Source: Apis mellifera | Lineage: Eukaryota; Arthropoda; Insecta; Hymenoptera; Apidae | Direction of reading: 5' to 3' | Length of the DNA: 64,000 nt | Assembly (NCBI RefSeq): GCF_003254395.2 | Contig: NC_037638.1 | Span: 15,237,086-15,301,085 of the forward strand | Position numbers and translations under genes: made by a program | Shown here: positions 50,206 through 62,010 of the stretch, piece by piece | How the letters are laid out: the number at the start of each line of letters is the position of its first letter | Numbering within the stretch: position 1 is the first letter of the stretch | The notes under the pieces: model-generated | Told to the model about the DNA's origin: nothing | Seen by the model: only the letters and a program-made list of their open reading frames with translations | The model's database searches: none

Positions 50206-51310
50206 GTGTGTCGAATAGAGGGGAAGGATTTGCGGATTAAAAGTTAAAAAATATTATTCTTAATATTTTATTTAATTTTAAAAAGGAATTATATATTAAA
50301 AATAATAATAATTTTTTTTCAGTCTCTGATAACATTGTTAAATTATAAATATATACATAAATTTTTAGTGTGTCGAATAGGAAGGATTTGCGGATTAAAA
50401 ATTAAAAAATATTATTCTTAATATTTTATTTAATTTTAAAAAGGAATATTATATTTAAAAATAATAATTTTTTTCCAATCTCTCTGATAACATTGTTAAA
50501 TTATAAATATATATATAAATTTTTAGTGTGTCGAATAGGAAGAATTTGCAGATTAAAAATTAAAAAATATTATTCTTAATATTTTATTTAATTTTAAAAA
50601 GGAATTGTATGTTAAAAATAATAATTTTTTTCCAGTCTCTGATAACATTGTTAAATTATAAATATATACATAAATTAATATTTAAAAAGGAATTGTATGT
50701 TAAAAATAATAATTTCTTTCCAGTCTCTCTCTGATAACATTGTTAAATTATAAATATATACATAAATTTTTTTTAGTGTGTCAAATAGGAAAGATTTGCA
50801 GATTAAAAAATTATTTTTTTATCTGCAAATTATTTCTATTGCAGATTTAAAAATTAAAAAATATTATTCTTAATATTTTATTTAATTTTAAAAAGGAATT
50901 GTATGTTAAAAATAATAATTTCTTTCTAATCTCTGATAACATTGTTAAATTATAAATATATATATAAATTTTTAGTGTGTCGAATAAAAGGGAAGGATTT
51001 GCAGATTAAAAATTAAAAAATATTACAGTAAATATTCTTAATATTTTATTTAATTTTAAAAAGGAATTGTATGTTAAAAATAATAATTTTTTTCCAATCT
51101 CTCTCTGATAACATTGTTAAATTATAAATATATACATAAATTTTTAGTGTGTCGAATAGAGGAGAAGGATTTGCAGGTTAAAAATTAAAGAATATTATTC
51201 TTAATATTTTATTTAATTTTAAAAAAGAAATTGTATATTAAAAATAATAATTTCTTTCCAGTCTCTGATAACATTGTTAAATTATAAATATATACATAAA
51301 TTATTATATA
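50206..51310. repeat. Tandem array of ~160-bp units, about seven copies
   Basis: Units begin with GTGTGTCGAATAG at about 50206, 50368, 50526, 50776, 50975 and 51147 (the copy at 50776 has CAAATAG), and a truncated unit near 50680 lacks this head. Each unit continues with AAGGATTTGC(A/G)GATTAAAA, a TTAATATTTTATTTAATTTT block, AAAAAGGAATTGTATGTTAA, a poly-T, TCTCTGATAACATTGTTAAA and TTATAAATATATACATAAAT. Spacings are about 160 bp, with one expanded unit (about 199 bp) carrying a local insertion at about 50810-50850. The first unit joins a mixed-composition block, which suggests that this was the seed. Confidence 0.93.
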
Positions 51311-52600
51311 TCTATATAAATGTAGAATTTGATTTCATTTCGAGATTAATCAATTTTCGTTTGGCAAAGTGATCGAACATTTTGGCGGGAAAATTTAAAT
51401 AATACGCCTCGTCGAAGCCTTTCCTTTGCTTGAACCGAGCAGTTCAAATTCATTCAAACGCGCTTATCACGAAATCCCACGGAAGCGAAACGAAGAGAAT
51501 GGTGGTTAATCGATTCGAGAGTCATTAACGCGTTGGACATGATAGCCTTGCTCGATACCACGGCCATGTTTGCTCTAGATTAATGTCCCAGGGACATGAA
51601 CGCCCGGCGTTTCGCATTCTTTAATTAGACAGTTTTCGGATACGGGGGCGTTGGTCACGTAGTTTCTCGTCGAGGAAGAGCGAAATCTAATCCTGAAATC
51701 TAGCCACCCGATTTTTAAGACCAAGTAATGCTTCTTCGCGATCGTTTCAATTGATTTCGTTCATCAATGATTAACCTTAGACTTTCACCAATGATTCGTT
51801 ACTTTTTCTCTTTGCGATTGCTCGATTGGTCTCAATATGGAAAAAATTGTTCGATATGGATCGATAGAAATTAATTATCTTGTGTGATTAATTCGGTTAA
51901 ATCTTGATTTTAATGGAATGGATATTAATTTAAAATTTTGTTCCATTTTCGTATCTTTAGAAAGTTACATATTTAAAAGGCATTGTTGATTTAAGTTTTT
52001 AGCATTGATTTTATTGTATTGGAGGGATAAGAAGTAATTTCATAACTAATTAATTTTTATTATCGTAGCTTTTATTTGAAAATATCGAAATATCTTAATT
52101 TCTATAATTCTATTAATTTTTAAATAAATTTAGAAAGTAAGATAGAGGCGTGTGTGTGTATGTGTGTCACCCTCTGGCGTCACAATAGATATTTCTATAA
52201 TGGTTGTGAAGTCAATGGGCGTTTATTATATATAAAATTTTCGCTCAATCGTTATTTTTTTTTTTTTTGAATATCAATCTTCGAACGAGAATTTCAATCG
52301 AATCGATTTTATACACGATATTCTATAAGCGCGTATAGAAAAAATAAATTATGCTTATACATGGATCAAAATAACACGTGTAATATTTATTGAATTCGTG
52401 TAACGATGTCGCAAGTAATCATATTTCATATTTTTATGGAAATAAAAATTCAATATCTCTTTTCTACGATAATTGTTTAAAACTATAAGTACGATAAGAT
52501 TGCACGTCAAATTCTTAATTAACAATTAATGATTTAGAAACAAACATTGATTTAAAATCAGACATTTTAATCATTTTTTAGGATAAATATTAAACTAATA
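51310..52600. other. Mixed island then AT-rich DNA, no gene seen
   Basis: About 51380-51740 is a mixed block with CATTAACGCG, CTAGATTAATG and TTTAATTAGACAG homeodomain-type words and CCCAGGGACATGAACG. It may be a regulatory element. The remainder is AT-rich. Confidence 0.35.
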
Positions 52601-52609
52601 ATCGTGACA

Positions 52610-52611
<2 letters not shown>

Positions 52612-52653
<42 letters not shown>
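52612..52653. repeat. (TA)21 microsatellite
   Basis: 42 bp of perfect TA repeat in AT-rich DNA. Confidence 0.97.
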
Positions 52654-52657
<4 letters not shown>

Positions 52658-52979
52658 TAAATAAACCTATCTACTATTTTCAAATAATACTTTAATTTAT
52701 AAAAACTATAATATAATTTATTTCTTAACTCCATCCTGAACTAATTTCAAATTTTTCTAAACTAGTCAAACAAGCATATTGACGATCCTCTTATTCTCAT
52801 AGTTGCAACACCGCTATGTAACAGATGCGGTTCATTACAGTTACATTAAGTACACTCTACTTACCTCGTTCTTATATACCAAGCCGAAGAATGGCGAAGA
52901 AATAAATAAGAAATACTCGGTAAGCCAGGTGTATCTCGTGCAGAGAGCCTCGTATATACATATACATATATAAACATAC

Positions 52980-53460
52980 ACGCGATCGTTCGGCATAGAG
53001 TCGAATCTATAGCAGTTCCGAGCGAACGTTTGCGCGAGCCGTGTTACGCCGAGTTTTCCATCCGGTCGGGTTTATAATGTTGCAATTAATAATGAAAGGG
53101 GTAAGCGGGGGAAAGAAAGCACGCTCGACCACCGGCCCCGCTATTAACAGTAATGAATCGTCGTATTAACGATAATCGCGTGTATCGCGATTAAAATTAA
53201 TCGGAGTAATTATTGCGCGCCGGTCGTTTTACGATCCCGATCCGCGGGATGATTTATCCATTTATATACGAATAATGAATGATATCGGGTATATATTCAG
53301 CCGTATGTATTCGTAATGCAATTAAACCGCGGCAAATCTCGCGGCTTGTGTCGCCCGGCTCTCGAACAATGAAGGAGGCCGGAGAGCGGAGCTGCTGCGT
53401 GCGCTCCAACGCCGTGCCCGTGGCTTGTAATTTCAGGTCGTTAAGAGCGGTGAAAATTTT
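52980..53460. promoter_or_regulatory. Candidate enhancer with dense TAAT/ATTA and ATCGC-type words
   Basis: A mixed-composition block between AT-rich flanks. It contains TGCAATTAATAATG (about 53082-53095), CTATTAACAGTAATGAATCG (about 53141-53160), ATTAACGATAATCGCG (about 53165-53180), TTAAAATTAATCGGAGTAAT (53190-53209) and a TTTATATACGAATAATG stretch. The density of homeodomain cores embedded in CpG-containing sequence is the highest I noticed in the window. It lies 3' of the homeobox exon, presumably intronic. Autoregulation by the homeobox gene is conceivable but unproven. Confidence 0.3.
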
Positions 53461-53481
53461 TAACGATCGGGGGCAAAAAGA

Positions 53482-53509
53482 AGAGAGAGAGAGAGAGAGA
53501 GAGAGAGAA
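53482..53509. repeat. (GA)n microsatellite
   Basis: About 28 bp of nearly perfect GA repeat. Confidence 0.95.
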
Positions 53510-53588
53510 GAACGCTATCGACGTTTCTGTTATCGTGCGTGGACGTCAACTGGATTATGATGGAAGAGGATACGAGACGGGATGAATC

Positions 53589-54519
53589 TCTCGTTAGAAT
53601 CTCTAGATTATTGGACAGAGTCGAATATACGGAGTGGAATGTTGATTAATTTTAGGAGAAATTCTTTTGCGAATATTTTCAATTATCTTGCTAATTTTAA
53701 TTGAATGTAAAACTGATTTTTTTTATTGGTTAATAATATATTTCGAATACAAATTTTTGAATGATATTATAATAGCGAATAATTCTGTAATTATATCTCT
53801 TTCGAATACTAAATAAAAATATTAAAAATATTATAAGGTAAATTTTACTCTTATTTTTATACTGCTATTCAACGGTATCGAAATAAAGTAATATTAACAA
53901 GATTAGCTGTTTAAAAAGAGTACAGAAGAAAACTCGTTTCGTTCTACAATTACCATGAACAATATATATACAAAAAAATCATCCTTAGTCAATTTCACCA
54001 AAACGCTTCTTCCTCTTGATTAATTGTCACGATCTTCAAAATATCCGTCTTTCTCGTTAGAATCTCTAGATTATTGGACAGAGTCGAATATACGGAGTGG
54101 AATGTTGATTAATTTTAGGAGAAATTCTTTTGCGAATATTTTCAATTATTTTGCTTACTTTAATTGAATGTAAAACTGATTTTTTTTATTGATTAATAAT
54201 ATATTTCGAATACAAATTTTTGAATAACATTATAATAGCGAATAATTCTGTAATTATATTTCTTTCAAATACTAAATAAAAATATTAAAAATATTATAAG
54301 GTAAATTTTACTCTTATTTTTATACTGTTATTCAACGGTATCGAAATAAAGTAATATTAACAAGATTAGCTGTTTAAAAAAAGTACAGAAGAAAACTCGT
54401 TTCGTTCTACAATTACCATGAACAATATATATATATATACAAAAAAATCATCCTTAGTCAATTTCACCAAAACGCTTCTTCCTCTTGATTAATTGTCACG
54501 ATCTTCAAAATATCCGTCT
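53589..54519. repeat. 463-bp tandem duplication, nearly identical copies
   Basis: Copy 1 runs from TCTCGTTAGAATCTCTAGAT at 53589 to about 54051, and copy 2 from 54052 to about 54519. Both contain the same ordered sequence through ATTGGACAGAGTCGAATATA, CAACGGTATCGAAATAAAGT and GATCTTCAAAATATCCGTCT. They differ only by scattered single-base changes and a few extra TA units in copy 2 (about 54426). The high similarity in AT-rich DNA points to a recent event. No coding frame is involved. Confidence 0.95.
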
Positions 54520-56150
54520 TATCCTTTTTTTTTTTCTCGAGTAAAATTCGAGCGCGCATTAGGACGGGGATATTGTTACATGATTGAACTAGAGCAAGAT
54601 TTCCCCTGCGGGGGTTAACGAGTGTTAGCTGTTGCCACATTATAACGAGATATCGAACGAACCGCGCGCGCGGTATCGCGTTTCACCCTTAAAGAGCGGA
54701 TATTGCAGGAGATAGAGGGCGAGGGGAGAAAGGGGTAGTAGAGAAGGTAGCAGAAGACAAGGAAAATGTTGGTTGGCAAGCAGCGAACCTTCGGCGGCCG
54801 ACACTCGACGAGCATTGGCGAGGCGCACGGGGCAGGGTGCACACGCGATCCTCATTATGCCGATATGCCGGTGTCGTGATCGTTACCCCCCGCGATATTA
54901 TGTTTTCATATCGGGTAATAGCGGCGATAACGCGGTCAAATGGTCTCGGCTGTTGTCCGATTTCACCGATTTCGAAGATCGATTCGAAATTTTAGGATTA
55001 TCTCGTAAACGAATAATTTTTCTCTTTAGGGCGATTCTCTGAATTTCCTAAAACGCCTTGAGCGTTAAAGGAAAAAGGAATTGAAAAGGAGACTTTCTAT
55101 TGACATTGAAAAAAGAATTTTTTAATGCATGGAAAATTGTGAGCGAGAATTTGAAGAGAGATATCTTCGAGAGAATGAATTTCTCTTAGAGTTTTATTAA
55201 TAAATTCGATTGTTTCTAGATTTTTGTTTATTAATCATATGCGTGTAATATAAATTATAAAATCACTTTAATAAACATATATAAGAGATTTTACGAGGAG
55301 GAAAGGAGATGTTTGGAAATATTGGTTTCAAATGATGATTTTTATAAAAATAGAAAAAGAAAAATTATAAATTCGAATAAAATATTTACGAAAGCAGATT
55401 AGAATAGGATCGAGGTAAATATCATGCGTGAAAAATGTTCGATTCGAGTGATTGAATTGAAAAAACTCTTTTCACAAATTGTTTTTTAACTAAAAGTATT
55501 AATAGTATATATTTTTACTTCCCGAGCGATGATGACATTTATGTATTTTAATATAATTGCGTTTACTTTATTCCATTCGACGTTACATAATAATATATTA
55601 TATTTAACGATGTTTAATAACTTTAACATTGTTTCTTTTTATAAAATCGAGACAGAGAAAAAAGAAGATAGAAGGAAGATAGATAATAAAGATAATTTTC
55701 TTTCTCCACAGGTGGAACAAACATTCCCATTATTTTAATCTATACATTTTGTCGCACAATTGGATATTACGTAAAAAATTGATTAAAATTACACAATATT
55801 ATATAACATTAAATTATACATATATATATATAAAACAAATATATTGAACCTCGTTCATTAAATCACAAGCAATTGAAAAAAATCTATATCTCTCTCGTTT
55901 CATAACAAATAAATTGCACTCCAATTTTTCAGATTATTTTATTTTTTAGAATACATATTATATATTCATCCAAAAACTTTTGAATAAAGAAGGAACAAAC
56001 AAGAGAGAGAGAAACAATATACAGAAGAACATTACTTTTCGATAGTCAAACAGATCTTTCACTTGAAGATTTCGAGAGCCGTCTCTCGCCCGCTCTTACC
56101 TCGAAAAAAAAAGAAAGAGAGAGAGAGAGAGAGAGAAAAAGAACGATCGT
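54520..56150. other. Small mixed block plus AT-rich DNA, no gene seen
   Basis: About 54540-55000 is mixed, with CpG words. The rest is AT-rich. Short frames at 54615-54855 (-) and 54773-55042 (+) overlap on opposite strands and match no family known to me. Confidence 0.5.
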
Positions 56151-56740
56151 AAAGTAACAGGTTTAAAGGTTTATAACCCCGGTGATGTGACGGAAGCGTT
56201 ACGAACGTTCGACGTGCGATGTATCGTATCGGTACCGCCTCGTATCGATTCGTCAGAGAGTGACAATGACAATGGCGCTCGCGTGGAAAACGAACGACCT
56301 ACACACGGCCTCCCTACGGCGGCCTCCCTGGCCGAGGATTGCGGAGGCGTACCGCGAAAATGAGCCCTCGCCCCGAATGAACAACGCCTGAGCTAACGCC
56401 GTGTCAGTATCGAAACTCTTGTCGAAAATAGGACTCTCGTTCTATCTCTCTCTCTCTCTCTCCTTCGGAGGACCTGGTCTGATGATCCTCCCTGGAAACC
56501 CGCGACGCATGAAAAGGGGGCGGGGGCGTGACGAAGGGGAAGGGGAAAGGAAGGGGAGGGCGGGGATATCAGTGTCGTCGCGGTGAAATCGGGCGGAAAA
56601 TGGGAAATCCAGCGACCTGGTGACAAATGGTTGATCAACGGTGGGGTGAAGCTTGGCTTCCAACCGGTGTGTTAGAATTGGGAAGGGAGAGGGGAAGGAA
56701 CGACCTTCTCTCAGGGGTGAATATACCACGGTCATTGCGA
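56150..56740. other. CpG-containing island with CT microsatellite
   Basis: The island holds a TTTATAACCCCGG word (about 56170), the direct repeat CGGCCTCCCT (56307-56316 and again about 13 bp later), and a CT repeat at 56445-56462. Frames on both strands are composition-driven. Possible regulatory DNA. Confidence 0.3.
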
Positions 56741-59090
56741 ACGAGAAAGTTTTTTCTTCGGAATTTTTATAAATTTATATTAAGAGCATGCGTTTTATTT
56801 GCCTCTCACTCCTTGAAATCGAAATGTTTATTCTCTTTTTCTTTTTTTTCTAGGAAAGTGTATTTTCTTTTTCTAAAGAAATTTTACATCAAACTTATAT
56901 TCGTGATTTTAGTTTGCAAAATTTTTATTTTTAATAATTAATGTGAAATAGTATTAATTGAGTATATTCAATTAAGTTTATTATTACACAAATTATTCTT
57001 TATTTCGAGAATTAAATCGTAAATGAAAAGTTAAATGTTACATTTTTGATGTTTTCGAGACGATGATCGTTTAAATAAAAAAAAGGCCATCGTTTGAAGA
57101 AATGAATAACGTGATTGGTTACGACTAGTAGTAACGCTTAATAACATTATGGAATATTAAAAACGGGGCATAGTTATTTCGATCAATTTCGCTTTTCATA
57201 CATTGTAATACGTAACCTGAAATTGCACGGACAGAACGAGGTCGATTGGTGTTATGTATTCAGTGGAAACGAAGGTTGTGTTATATCCTCACACTTTCCA
57301 TCGAATAAAAGAGAATACATCAAAGATGGCATATATGTATATGTATATACTTTTCTCTACACACGGCGTAAAAATCTCAGAAATAGTGCCATGTATATAT
57401 TCCTCTCTTTTATATACTATTTATTCAAGCTTTTAAATATCCTCGAACATCACTTGTGACATATTCCAATAACAATGTGAAAAGTTCAAGGTTCTCGATT
57501 CAAAAGAAGATTGTGATATTAGAAGTAATTGTTCCACTTTATAAGTCGCTTGTACAATGCTTCTTCTCCACGTTGAGAACTTTTACGTTTATTTTCATTT
57601 ATTCTTTATCTCGTCCAACAAAATTTAAATAACATTTCTACCATTACCATCACATTTTAGAGCGTTTCATTCATCACCGATTTTTGAAATTATTAAAATT
57701 TTAATTGAAATTTAAATTTAGAACAAAAATCAATTATCAACTTACAAATACATTCTTTGCCGTGTAAATATTTTTACAATTATCTCAGGTAAACAACAAT
57801 GATCGTTTGTTTGTTCGACATGTTTTTTAGCAGATAAGAGTTTTTGAAAAGAGTTTATACATATACCGTGTAAAAATATATATCGTTGAATTAAATTTGG
57901 AATAAAAAATTTAAACGATAATTTCTTAATTTATTAAAAAAATCTTTTTAAATATATATATTAATGCAAATATGTAATTAAAATAATAAATAAAATATTT
58001 CGCTAATTTTTAATAATATTAAAAAATAAATTTTAAAATAAAAATTCAATACTTTTGAAAGAAACTTGATGTATAGAAGATATTTTTTTTACTGTATTTT
58101 AACATTTTTTAATGCTATTAAAAACAATAATATATTTGCAACAAAATACCTTTAAAAAATCGATTCTAATAAAAATATACAAATATACAAAAATTAATAT
58201 ATTAAAATATCGGTTGAGTTATAACCAATTGCGTTAGATGAAGCAAGACAGAAACAGACGCGCTGCGACAGTGTGACAAAGATAGAACAGTTTTATTTTC
58301 GTCCCGTTTCGATTTAAATTTAAATTGCTTGTAACTTGATAAATCAATCCCAATCTATATTTTTACCTATAGAACATCTATAGAAATAATTCTCCAAAAG
58401 TGTCCCACGAGCATATCGACTCTATCATTTTAAAAATGACACGAATGACCAACATATTAATAGGTTATTGCGAGACACGAGATTTTTATCAGTTTATTAC
58501 CGTTCATTTATATTTCATCGGTGTTTTACGATGTAATATACCATTTAAAACAATTTTCTAGATGAAACTCGGCTTTTCTATCTCAAGTATCGCAGAAACA
58601 TAACTTATTTCCCTTTTTTTTTTCTCTTTCTCCGTATTCATTATTCGCTATCTACTGTTACATTTTTCTTTTTAACAAAATATCTTGCATCAGTCGTAAT
58701 TTTTCTGATTATTTTTCGTTGCACATATTCTTTACACGAAATACCTGAATATTCACGATGGATATTTATTCTAAATTCTTCAAAAAATATTTGAATAAAA
58801 CTGTTATACACGATAAATCTAAATTTCGAAAATACTGCTGTTACTACGTAATACTGTTACTACACAATATACAGAGTATATATTTTTATGCGAATTTTTG
58901 AAATATTATAATAGACGTTGCAGAGTGAAACTTGAGATAAAATATTCAGATTTAAAAAAAAACTCTGTAATCTCTATTCGTTCTATCTTCTATTACAAAT
59001 TTTCGGGTTGAAATGATATCGAAATATTTTCTCTATAAATACCTTATATACCACCTCTCTATAAAACCTTTCTATCAAAATTAATCTAAG
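56740..59090. other. AT-rich desert, no gene seen
   Basis: AT-rich, with one slightly mixed block near 57060-57560. Nothing recognised. Confidence 0.6.
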
Positions 59091-59530
59091 AATACAGTTG
59101 GTATTTCAAGTGCGAATGGTTAAACGATACGGTAAAGAAAATAGAATTAAAAAGGCTGAGAACACTCGATCTCGACCAATCTTCTCAACAGCCATCTCGA
59201 GTGATAACCTTCTTTGTAGCAGAGGACGGTTGAACGTCCCGAGGAAAATGTATATCGGCATAGCTGAGATTTTATTAACCGTACACACACTGGGAGGGGG
59301 AGGAGGGGTCGTAAATCGGCCCATTTATTTTCCACGGCCAAGATGTCCCTCCATTGTGTTACTCGCCTCTCGAAAAACTACTTTTCCCCGCTCTCTGTCG
59401 AAACGAATAACCTCCTACGTCCCCCCCTCCTCCGTCTCGATGGTTAGGTTAGGGAGGGAAAATACCGTTTCCTGTTTTCTCGAAGAAGCCCTCCGTGAGC
59501 TGAAGGTTGAGAACGATACCGCGACGGCGA

Positions 59531-59570
59531 TAAAACGGGAAATTGCTGAATTCCTGTGGAATAATTAAAT
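59531..59570 (+). repeat. 40-bp conserved motif, copy A
   Basis: The copy starts TAAAACGGGAAATTG and ends with ATTC, six bases, then ATAATTAAAT. Against copy B 33 of 40 positions match without gaps. Followed by GGCGCCC. Confidence 0.75.
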
Positions 59571-59848
59571 GGCGCCCTTGAGCGTTTAAAAACACTTGTT
59601 TGCTCGAAAACACTGTTATCTCGAATCTTCCAGGGAGGAAGTTTTTCCTTTTTTTTCTTTCTTTCTCCTTTTCCTTTTTTTTTTCCCCCTCGTCCTTGAA
59701 AGAGGTTTGTGTCGTTAGGATACAAGGATAGAAATGTGTGAAAATATCAGAGGGGTTGAAAATCGTGATACAACGCGGGAGGACAACGAGAGAGGCGACG
59801 ACGGGTCGGGCAATATATATGAACAAGTGAGCGGTTGGAAGCTCACGT

Positions 59849-59888
59849 TAAAACGGAAAATTACTAAATTCCTGCAGGATAATTAAAC
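59849..59888 (+). repeat. 40-bp conserved motif, copy B
   Basis: Same block order as copy A: TAAAACGGAAAATTA, ATTCCTGCAGG, ATAATTAAAC. The start is 318 bp after copy A, same orientation. Followed by TTCGCGCC. Confidence 0.75.
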
Positions 59889-60046
59889 TTCGCGCCGGAC
59901 CCGGGACGCCCTCCTCCTTCGATCTTTGCATCTTTGCCGATTTGGGCGTAGACCGAGACGGTTTTTCGTGTTTAAAAAAAAGTATATGTATATCTAGATG
60001 ATCGTTAAATAATCGAATAACATATCCTTTTTCATTAAAAAGATGA

Positions 60047-60665
60047 CACTGAAAAGTTGGAAAAAATAGCTTTAGATTTAATTAATATTTCACTATATCA
60101 ACATTTATGATATTCATATGATATATGTAATGTGTAAATTATATGTAATTATGTAATTATGTACTCATATGTAAATATTTTAATTTTTCCAAATTGTAGT
60201 TATTAAAGATAAATTTATTATTATATTTGTTTATGAACGTATTCTCTTTGTAAAAGCACTGAAAAGTTGGAAAAAATAGCTTTAGATTTAATTAAAATAT
60301 ATTTTACTATACCAATATTTATGATATTCAGATAATGTAAATATTTTAATTTTTCCAAAGTTTGTAGTTATTATATTTGTTTATGAACGTATTCTCTTTG
60401 TAAAAACATTGAAAAGTTGGAAAAAATAATTTTAAATTCAATTAATATTTTCACTATACCAACATTCATATGATAAATGTAAATATTTTAATTTTTCCAA
60501 ATTGTAGTTATTAATTATTATATTTGTTTATGAACGTATTTTGTAAAAGCACTGAAAAGTAAGAAAAAATTCTTTTAAATTCAATTAATATTTCACTATA
60601 CCAACATTTATGATATTCATATGATAAATGTAAATATTTTAATTTTTCCAAAGTTTATAGTTATT
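60047..60665. repeat. Irregular tandem array, four copies of a ~140-210-bp unit
   Basis: Units start CACTGAAAAGTTGGAAAAAA (or close variants) at about 60047, 60257, 60407 and 60550. They share TTTAATTAATATTTCACTAT, CCAACATTTATGATATTCAT, AAATATTTTAATTTTTCCAAA and TTTGTTTATGAACGTATT blocks. Unit length shrinks by internal deletions. All AT-rich and non-coding. Confidence 0.9.
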
Positions 60666-61490
60666 GAAAATGAATTGATAATTTGATAAGTTGATAAACT
60701 TTATTCATTTAAATTATTCTTGCATTAGAGATAATCATTAATTAGACAGTTTATATTAGATATATAATATACAATTGATAAATTGACAAGACAGATTTCG
60801 AAACACTAATTTTATTTTTCATTGTTTCTAAAAACAATACTTCTTACGATGTTTTGATAATCGGTATATAAGTTACACATTTTATTACATTTCGAAAATT
60901 ATTGCCTGTCATTTTCGTCTTTACAGATAGATATATGACACGATTTACTCGGATAGATTAGATTTATACGTCTCGTAAGATAGGAGTACAACTTACCGAA
61001 TAAAACGACGATATTCCGAATTACTATTTATTAACTAGTATTACATTTTTTCACGCAGCTAAACCAGTATACATAAATTATGATAGATGAATAGTGGAAG
61101 CCTATACGGTTATCGGCTGGAAACCAGAAGAACTTGATTCATTTTCAATATTACCTCCGTCAAAAGATAGACTTAGAAACTCGAGGGAAAAAGATTTTGT
61201 TTTCATATTTTTTAAATTATCCTCGTTTTCACTATTATTTGTACAAATACAAATACAATATCTATCATTAATATGCTTCATTTTATAAATTATAAAAAGT
61301 CTCTTTCAGGAGCAAAAAAATACTTTCATAGAAAGCATTCATACAAAGAAAAATTCAACTTTATTCCATAAACTAAAAATTTCGGATTTTAATCCCTCCG
61401 CGTTAAGAATCCATCGTCCTATTTTCAAATCTATTAAAAAAAAAAAATAAAAAGATCCCTCGAAAAAACACATCCACACTGTCGCCACCC
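60665..61490. other. AT-rich stretch, no gene seen
   Basis: AT-rich with poly-A runs (61435-61449). The short frame at 61094-61288 has no recognised domain. Confidence 0.55.
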
Positions 61491-62010
61491 TCCTCTAAAA
61501 CTTTATCCGTGTTGCAAGGAGGGGGGTTGGTAAAACGGAAAATTGTCGGATTCTTCGGGAATAATTAAACGGGAGGCCCCCGGGTGATGCATCGCACCCT
61601 CCGCTCCGAGCGAGCATCCGAGCAGCGCCTGTTCCACGAATTTACTGCCGCTCTCGTGAATCTTACGACCGTCACGAATCGGTTACACCTTTCAGCGCCG
61701 TGCGATTAACGCCGCACCAACCCCGTTGAAACGCGGTGGCTCGTGTTTCTGGATCCCTGGACGGGAGGGTTGGAGGGAGGGTTGTAACGGATAAACAGCG
61801 TACGACGTTGAATCGAGGGGGGGGAGATGCTCGAAGGAGGGAACGGATCCCCGAAAGGGAGGAGGGGAGGATCAGACGGAGACAATGTGGCGGATAATCG
61901 CGCGAAACGATTTGCTCTTTTCACGCCCGATTAAGCCCGCAATCTGTTTGTTGGTCGGGCGGGGAAACGGCTTAGGTTTAACGGATAGATAGGTGAAATA
62001 ATAACAGGCG
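61490..62010. other. Mixed to GC-rich island carrying the third 40-bp motif
   Basis: About 500 bp of CpG-rich DNA with purine-rich G runs (61755-61875). The 40-bp motif lies at its left edge. No gene recognised. It lies about 1 kb beyond the 3' end of the protease gene. Confidence 0.4.
61531..61570 (+). repeat. 40-bp conserved motif, copy C
   Basis: TAAAACGGAAAATTG, then ATTCTTCGGGA, then ATAATTAAAC, ungapped against copies A and B. 28 of 40 positions are invariant in all three copies, including the whole first 8 bp and the nine-base ATAATTAAA. Followed by GGGAGGCCCC. Confidence 0.72.

Larger units (their letters stand above)
59090..60000. other. Mixed island carrying two copies of the 40-bp motif
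   Basis: Two mixed blocks (59100-59580 and 59740-59960) are separated by a pyrimidine tract. Each ends with a copy of the 40-bp motif listed separately. A 156-codon frame (59098-59568) begins at a non-ATG codon, overlaps long minus-strand frames and has no domain. Confidence 0.4.

Noticed and set aside
50206..51310. Could the ~160-bp array be a CRISPR array?
   Set aside because: Units are long, contiguous and diverged with no unique spacers, and the genome is animal. It is a tandem repeat.
59098..59568. 156-codon plus-strand frame covering motif copy A
   Set aside because: Begins at a non-ATG codon, overlaps long minus-strand frames, has no domain, and motif copies B and C are not in comparable frames.
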